A stretch of 64,000 bases of DNA from Pelobates cultripes (Eukaryota > Chordata > Amphibia > Anura > Pelobatidae): assembly GCA_933207985.1 (NCBI GenBank), contig OW240918.1, forward strand, positions 117,260,497 through 117,324,496, written 5' to 3'. The notes beneath the pieces were generated by a model. The model saw only the letters and a program-made list of their open reading frames with translations. It was not told the origin of the DNA and made no database searches. Each line of letters opens with the position of its first letter. Position 1 is the stretch's first letter. A program made the position numbers and the translations under genes. Positions 58,081 through 64,000 of the stretch are shown in pieces.

Positions 58081-61000
58081 CTAAGACGCTTTCCCCTTAA
58101 AAAAATACATCCTCTTATGCTGACGCTTTAATAGCATTCATTGATAGATATGTGTAGTATAAGGAAGGAGTAGCTCCTTGGTGTGTTCTCAGAGGTAGAA
58201 GTAGTCTTGGTGGAAGTTAAATAAATTAAAGAGTAAGATATAGTGTAGTATATATGTATATAATAATTCAGAGTAAGAAGTGCACTTACTGAGTGCAGAG
58301 CCCAAGTAGCTCTACTAAGTAGCGTCTGGGCAGTATGATCCCTGCCTAAGAATAACTGGCCTTTTCTTCAATTAAGTGCGTGGTGACCTCAGGTAGGCAG
58401 GTTAGCTCAGGGTGGTATTTGCCCTAGTGGAAGACCTTGTGAACTTGTAAGCAAATGCCATGCTGGTTTATGCAGATAAAACCAGAGATAAACATTTAGT
58501 GTACACTGCTAAAAAACATAAAATATTAAAACAAAGTTGGAGGGGTACTCCAGCGGAAAAGATCAGGGCAAGTCAAGGACATATGTTGAACTAAACAACT
58601 ACTTTATTAAGCAAAATAAGTTATATAAAATCAATTGTAGTAAAAATACTTAATGTGTTTCACCTCTATAAAGGCTTTCATAAAAGTGTTCACTTTTGAG
58701 AAAGCCTTTAGTGAGTTTGTCAGCCCTTTGTTACTTTATTGATACAAATATATTTGCATTGTATGTTTTTCTATCTCCATGTACAATAAAGTAAAAGCCA
58801 TAACTTGTTGCTTATGCAATTCATTAGGAAGTGCCCAGGTTTACAGTTGGCACTGGAAAAATGGTGATGGTTATATGAGTCATAGAGACTGCCACGTTCC
58901 TAACTTCTTCTACTATTGCAGAAAAGGTGACTGAGGAGGTAAATGTGTGGAAGATGTAAATAAATATAATATCCATAAAAAATTTTTCTTCAAATGTAAT
59001 TTATGTAGAAGGTGCTATTTCACTAAAATGAGACACCAAGACCCCACAAAGTGTTAGAATATAATCCCCTTACAATTTTCACCTTGACGTTCCTCTTTTT
59101 TATATAAAAAAGTCTTCTGAGATAAGTAACATTTTTAAGGACTTGTAGTGCTTTTGATCGGATAAAAAGAGAAACTCCTAACAGCCTCATGTTCTGTAAT
59201 ACTGTTAATCCAATAGACCCCCCCAATATTACGAGATATTACTCTATTATTGTACATATATGTAAAAATTGACAAAATCACAAACATTAAATACACAGTT
59301 TTAACCAGCTGTTCAAAAGGTTCATAATTTTTTTTTAACCCTTAGAAAGTTTTTAGTATAAATAGATATTATACTATAGATAAAATGTAATTACAGAGCT
59401 AACTGCTCACTTAGTAAAATAAAAATACCAAAAATCAAACCTACCATTAATTAGTCTATTGTGCATTTATTTAAAAGAACATGATAAGAAAATATATAAA
59501 GACAAATACTTTATGTTCTGAGTATATGTTCTGAGTATATGGAGGTAAGAGCAATGGTTTCTAATCAAGAAGATATTTTGAGCTAGCTTATAGAAGCACA
59601 TGGGGCCTGAGCCAAAAGCAAAACTTGATGACTTCTACCCTAGGGCTCTTTCTGCTGCTACAGCATGTGTTTCTATTTTAGTAACATAAACAAGTGTTCA
59701 AATAATTCAAGTCATTTAAGTGGTGTGATTCTTACCATATCGTCGGACACACCTAACTAGAGCATCCTTAACACCACTCTGGGGACAGACCGGTACTAAC
59801 TACATGTGTTTCGCGAAGAATGATATAATGCTGGTTACAAAGATATCCCACCAGTATCCACACGTTACACTCAGAAACTGTCAAATAACGAATACCAAAA
59901 ATAGATGCCCTTATTCCTTAAGAAGCGTGGTTCCGGGCTTGATAAATACATTATGGTCAGTATTTCAAGACCAGGATTGTAGTTTCATCAGAGTGGTTAC
60001 ACTGTACTTTATATCAAAGATGCTATGTTACAGTGAATCCACATCTTAATGGTTTACTCTACATTCTGAATATTTATGCATAATCGTCCAAAAGTCATTC
60101 TTCTTGTCTTTCTACTTGTACTATTTTTATGTTTTGAAATAAAAAAAACGCTAAATAAAGATTGTCAAATAATAAAGTAATTTAAGAACTGAGTAAATCA
60201 CTCTCCCTATGCACACATGATTATACCCACTAGAAGCAGGACTTCAGGATTAATTCTCATTTTGTATTCAAAGGTCAGTCCCCATCCCAAATAATAAAAC
60301 ATGATAAATCACTATTTAGCGGATATACCTCCACTGTAAACATGTATGCATTGAATTATGCATTTTTTAATTGGGGGCATATCTAAAAAAAAAAAAACAG
60401 GAAAAGCTGCAGATTTCTTGTTTGCAGCCTTTGCAAACCCTCCCCTTCTAGCCCCGCCCAGACTTTCTGTTGCAGATTTTCAACAAGCTAAAGTGCTTTA
60501 CGGGTCTGGAGTGTCCCTTTCGTTTTTTATTTTTCTACTCACTTGGCTAACAAGTGGCAGTACTTAGTTTGGTGAATACATTTCAGAGGTTTATACCTCA
60601 TAAATTGTAAAATTGTTTAAACATGGCCTTCTTCATCTCTGGTAATTTTTTGTATGTCAATTACTAGTCATCACCATTATTGTAAAACACTATGGAATAT
60701 GGCCTATATATACCGATAATTCGCAACTGAACACCAGTTACTTGTGTCGGTGCTCTAATTGCGAAAAACCAGTTAAAGTACCAAAAAGGAGACACCAGGG
60801 GTCTCAAGGGGCTTAACCCCGGGAATAGAGAAAAATATATAAAGAAAAACACAATGCTTATCACAATCTCAAAGAAAATTGTGACTCGCTGTGTATCCTG
60901 GAGATGTACAGTAGTCTAAACGAAAATACTTAAATAATATTTGGATATCCCTAAAAGGTGCGGGTTATACAATAAAAATAAAGTGCCTAAATGCTCCACA

Positions 61001-61094
61001 ATATATGGAAAATATATAGATATTGGATTATATCAAGTATCCACTATGAGCTTAATTATATCTGGCTCAGTGGATAACCGCAATGCTATCTATA
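58081..61094. other. mostly unrecognised; short MITE and L2 remnants
   Basis: TCTGGAGTGTCCCTTTCG near 60507 looks like a T2-type end, and TGTAAAACACTATGGAATATG near 60680 like an L2 tail. No coding sequence is supported. Confidence 0.4.
58669..58710. repeat. 42-bp palindrome
   Basis: TAAAGGCTTTCATAAAAGTG is followed by TT and CACTTTTGAGAAAGCCTTTA, inverted copies with two mismatches. Confidence 0.85.
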
Positions 61095-61850
61095 TAAAAT
61101 ATAATATATTATTATTATTATTATTATTATGATATTTATAGAGCGCCGTCAAATTCCGCAGCGCTTTACAATGGGTGGACGAACAGCCATGTAGTTGTAA
61201 CCAGACAAGTTGGACACACAGGAACAGAGGGGTTGAGTGCCCTACTCAATGAGCTAGAGGGAGTTGGGTAAAATGACACAAAAAGGTAAGGATAGTATTA
61301 GACTAGTGACAGTTGCAGAAGAGGAATCGGTCAGGAGCTATTAACAGTTTAATTGATACGCTTTTATGACGAAGTGGGTTTTTAACGATTTTTTGAAGGA
61401 GTGGAGACTGGGTGAGCATCTAACGGAGGAGGGGAGCGAGTTCCACAGAAACGGTGCAGCCCTCGAGAAATCTTGAAGGCGAGCATCAGAGGTGGGAGTA
61501 CAGACAGAAGATAGACGTAAGTCTTCAGCAGATCGTAAGGGCCTAGGCGGGACATACTTGTGTATAAGGGAGGATAGATAGGTGGGAGCATCATTATGTA
61601 GAGATTTGAAAGCAAGAACCAGAATTTTAAATTGAGCTCTATATTTTATAGGAAGCCAATGTAGGGACTGACAGAAAGGTGAGGTATGGGAGGTGCGGGC
61701 GGACAGGAAGATGAGCTTCACCGCCGCATTCATTATGGACTGTAACGGCGCAAGTTGGGAGCACGTAAGACCACTGAGAAGCAGATTACAGTAGTCAAGG
61801 CGAGAAAGGACAATGGAATGGACCAAGATTCTATGATGTTTTCAGTACTA
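61095..61850 (-). mobile_element. L2-type LINE 3' end with coding sequence
   Basis: Minus-strand order: C-terminal ORF2 (61826-61341), 3' UTR with GTCTAATACTATCCTTACC and GTCCACCCATTGTAAAGCGC, then an ATT/AAT repeat at 61108-61130. This copy explains the isolated tails elsewhere in the window. It is 5'-truncated and adjoins the retroviral segment. Confidence 0.88.
61341..61826 (-). pseudogene. L2-like ORF2 C-terminal fragment, uninterrupted frame
   Basis: The frame encodes about 160 residues of the region after the RT catalytic core: VLSRLDYCNLLLSGL, LQSIMNAAVKLIFLSAR, SLHWLPIKYRAQFKILVLAF, APTYLSSLIHKYVPPRPLRS and FSRAAPFLWNSLPSSV, ending FKKSLKTHF. This is the conserved tail of L2/CR1-group proteins. 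It has no stops, which points to a fairly recent insertion, but the fragment is truncated at the start and lacks the RT active site. Confidence 0.88.
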
Positions 61851-61998
61851 AGGAGAGGGTTGAGGCAAAAGGAGGTTAAATTAAAAGCCTTTGCTATCTG
61901 CAATTATATATTTCCCTGCTATGCATAATTATCTTCTGGTCTGAAGTCAGAGTAGCATATCTGAACAGAGCATACAATGGTAAAGGATAAGAACAGCT

Positions 61999-62835
61999 TC
62001 ACGTCGGTGGATCAGTCGGAGTGACTTGTTTACAGTGACTGATGTGTATCCACGTTGCTTTTCCTTTTAGTTTCACTGAGGTAGCCGTAGTCAAGAGCAC
62101 TTGGAATGGACCGTCAAAACGTGCATCAAGTTCTTTCCTCACATGCCTCCTTATCACCACCCAATCGCCAGGCTGCAGTTTGTGAGTTGCAGATTCAGAG
62201 TCTGGATCTGTAATAGAATCAAAGACTTGTTTATGCACCCTGCCTAATCTATGGTGTAGGGCCTGTACATAGGCAGTCATACTACCATGCTGCATCTGGA
62301 GGGTCTGGGGAAAATAGAAGCCTGTCTTTGGGGCACATCCAAACAGTATCTCAAAAGGGGATAGGCCATGTCTAGAATTGGGTCTGAATCTCATAGAAAA
62401 GAGTGCTAAGGGAAGGCATTCAGTCCAGGGCTTCACTGTGTCTTGCATGGCTTTTGCAATCTTGTTCTTTAAGGTGCCATTTGCCCTTTCTACTTTCCCA
62501 CTACTCTGAGGGTAATAGGGGGTGTGGAAGGCCTGACTGATCCCTACGGCTTTCATAATTTCTTGCATTATTTCCCCAGTGAAATGGCTACCTCTGTCAC
62601 TTTCAATCACTTCAGGTACTCCGTATCTACATACCAGTTCCTTCAGAAGCTTACTTGCTGTGACCTTCGTTGTGGCTTTCGACACTGGGTAGGCCTCAGG
62701 CCAACCTGAAAACAGATCAATGCACACCAACACATATTCATACACTCCTACCTTAGGCAGTTGAATAAAGTCTATCTGCAGTCTTTGAAACGGGTAAAGT
62801 GGCCTTGATGTGCTTACTTGGTGTTTAGACAGCAT
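61999..62835 (-). pseudogene. retroviral integrase, catalytic core and C-terminal domain
   Basis: Integrase joins viral DNA to the host genome. The 278-codon frame holds the catalytic triad: Asp in LQIDFIQLP, Asp in ESDRGSHFTG and Glu in GKVERANG, with 35 residues between the second and third, as in retroviruses. The C-terminal domain has LQPGDWVVIRRH and a GPFQVLLTT segment, the GPY/F module typical of gamma-like integrases. The frame is open but separated by a frame change from the upstream zinc domain, so no intact Pol is encoded. Confidence 0.92.
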
Positions 62836-62911
62836 GTCCTAGATTGTTTCTAGCACAAATCATGCAAGCTTGGGTGTGTTTAGCTGCTACAACAGTAAAT
62901 CCGGGCGCTAC

Positions 62912-63854
62912 TCATTGGGTGTTTACTATGCTGTTCATGTGTATCTTGGATAGATGTGTAGGTCCATGGGCAATCTGGGCCATCATGGGGTACAATACTT
63001 GTGGCAAACACAGTCTTTTACCTTTCCTCCACATTCTGTCATCATCAGGTTCTGCATCTTGTTTCCTCCAGAGGTCGTGTTCTTCCTTGCTTGCCTGTCT
63101 TTGTAAGCTCAACAGTAAATTGTAGTCAACGGCGTCATCCGTAAGAACAACTTGTGGGAAGGTATTACCTGTAGAGGGATGAACTTGAATTGCTGCTTGC
63201 TTGGCAGCTTCGTCTGCTTTGTGGTTTCCTCTTGAGAGCTCATCTGTGATCTTCACGTGAGCTGCCACCTTGATGATGCCTACTTGAGTGGGTAGCAGGA
63301 TAGCATCCATAAGTGCACTCTTGATTGGAGTTCCTGCTGAAGTGAGAAAATCACAGGCCCGCCATATACCTCCAAAATCATGGGCTATACCGAAAGCATA
63401 GCGAGAGTCTGTATAAATTTTAGCAGTCTTACCAGAAGCCATTTTTACACGCTTCAGCGAGTGCCTTCAGTTCTGCCTCCTGTGCAGAGCAGTGAGGAGC
63501 GAGTGGTTCAGCTTTTATTACCTCATTTGCACAGACTACAGCATATCCAGTGTGGAAATTACCATTCTCATCAGCATATCTGGAACCATCTACAAAAAAC
63601 TCAAAATCTGAATTAGATAATGGAGAATCAATTACATGCAAAGAACCTGCTGTTTCTTGTGCCAATAGTGCTGCACAATCATGGGGTACCTGGGCATCAG
63701 CTAACTCATCTGGTGAAAGTGAATTTACAAAAAGATCAGATGTACAAGTACCATTCCCACTAGCCCCACTCCCCCCTTTTAAATCCAGGGGAAGTAATGC
63801 AGATGGATTTAACACCATACACCTTTTCAGAGTAACATTAGGTGGCATAAGCAA
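62912..63854 (-). pseudogene. retroviral RNase H and start of integrase zinc domain, frameshifted
   Basis: RNase H removes RNA from the RNA-DNA hybrid in reverse transcription. The first frame (63854-63429) carries the catalytic Asp in FFVDGSRY and the Glu in QEAELKAL. After a one-base frame change near 63436, the second frame continues with the Asp in YTDSRYAF and the Asp in NHKADEAAK, so all four DEDD residues are still visible. The second frame ends at a stop (62912-62914) inside the integrase zinc-binding region, of which the CMIC pair near 62855 lies beyond the stop. Confidence 0.87.
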
Positions 63855-64000
63855 GGCATATTGTCACTGGGTTATCTAAGACAATATCAGTGGCTTTGTC
63901 CAGAAGGGCAGTAACAGCCCCACTGCCCTAACACATGAGGGGGCACCCCTGGCAACAGTGTCCAAACTGGTGAAGTAGTACGCTATTGGTCATTGTTTAC

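Larger units (their letters stand above)
61860..64000 (-). mobile_element. pol: class I endogenous retrovirus, pol region, cut by window edge
   Basis: The minus strand encodes the end of the RT connection region, RNase H and integrase of a gamma/epsilon-like retrovirus. The element runs off the window at 64000. No env or LTR was recognised between the integrase end (61999) and the L2 fragment (61850), so the 3' half appears to be lost. Two breaks in the reading frame (near 63436 and 62835-62914) show it is a decayed copy. Confidence 0.88.

Overview
The window looks like non-coding DNA from a vertebrate with a large, repeat-rich genome, most likely an anuran amphibian. It has no operons, no bacterial gene density, and no host exon, tRNA, rRNA or CRISPR array that I can recognise. 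The evidence for a frog-like genome is the mixture of repeats: CR1 and L2 LINEs, L1 elements, an R2-like LINE with a C-terminal endonuclease module, Penelope-like elements, Tc1/mariner copies, hAT palindromic MITEs, TTAA-flanked MITEs of the Xenopus T2/Kolobok type, and a class I endogenous retrovirus. The species cannot be named from this. Nearly every open frame is either a decayed transposon frame or chance.

Layout. 0.15-1.44 kb: Tc1 copy 1, carrying a 304-bp insertion. 1.4-5.3 kb: L2 tails, T2-type MITEs and a hAT MITE. 5.5-19.6 kb: mostly unrecognised AT-rich DNA with scattered MITEs and LINE tails. 19.6-24.4 kb: a dense nest in which an R2-like element is split by CR1, which is itself split by an LTR; then two L1 3' ends, the second holding a solo LTR with a 5-bp target duplication. 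25.2-26.2 kb: an element bounded by long inverted repeats. 26.5-32.1 kb: a second R2-like fragment and three Penelope-like segments, one of them split by an L1 ORF1-only insert. 32.4-40.4 kb: a decayed L1 whose reverse transcriptase is split by a second ORF2-less L1 derivative. 41-45.8 kb: two CR1-type LINEs. 47.6-50.2 kb and 52.6-55.1 kb: Tc1 copies 2 and 3, each split by another element. 55-61 kb: little recognisable sequence beyond a Penelope-like tail. 61.1-61.85 kb: an L2 3' end. 61.9-64.0 kb: retroviral pol running off the window edge.

The elements do not work together as a pathway. They record relative insertion ages. All three Tc1 copies were already present when other elements entered them, and target duplications of 14, 16 and about 8 bp fix the boundaries. 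The strongest leads are the two L1-derived inserts that kept ORF1 sequence but lack ORF2, the Penelope-like tails that carry hammerhead-core-like hairpins, the unclassified 1.44-kb insert in Tc1 copy 2, and the inverted-repeat element at 25.2-26.2 kb. Element boundaries are my reading of the sequence by eye and may be off by tens of bases unless a target duplication is given.
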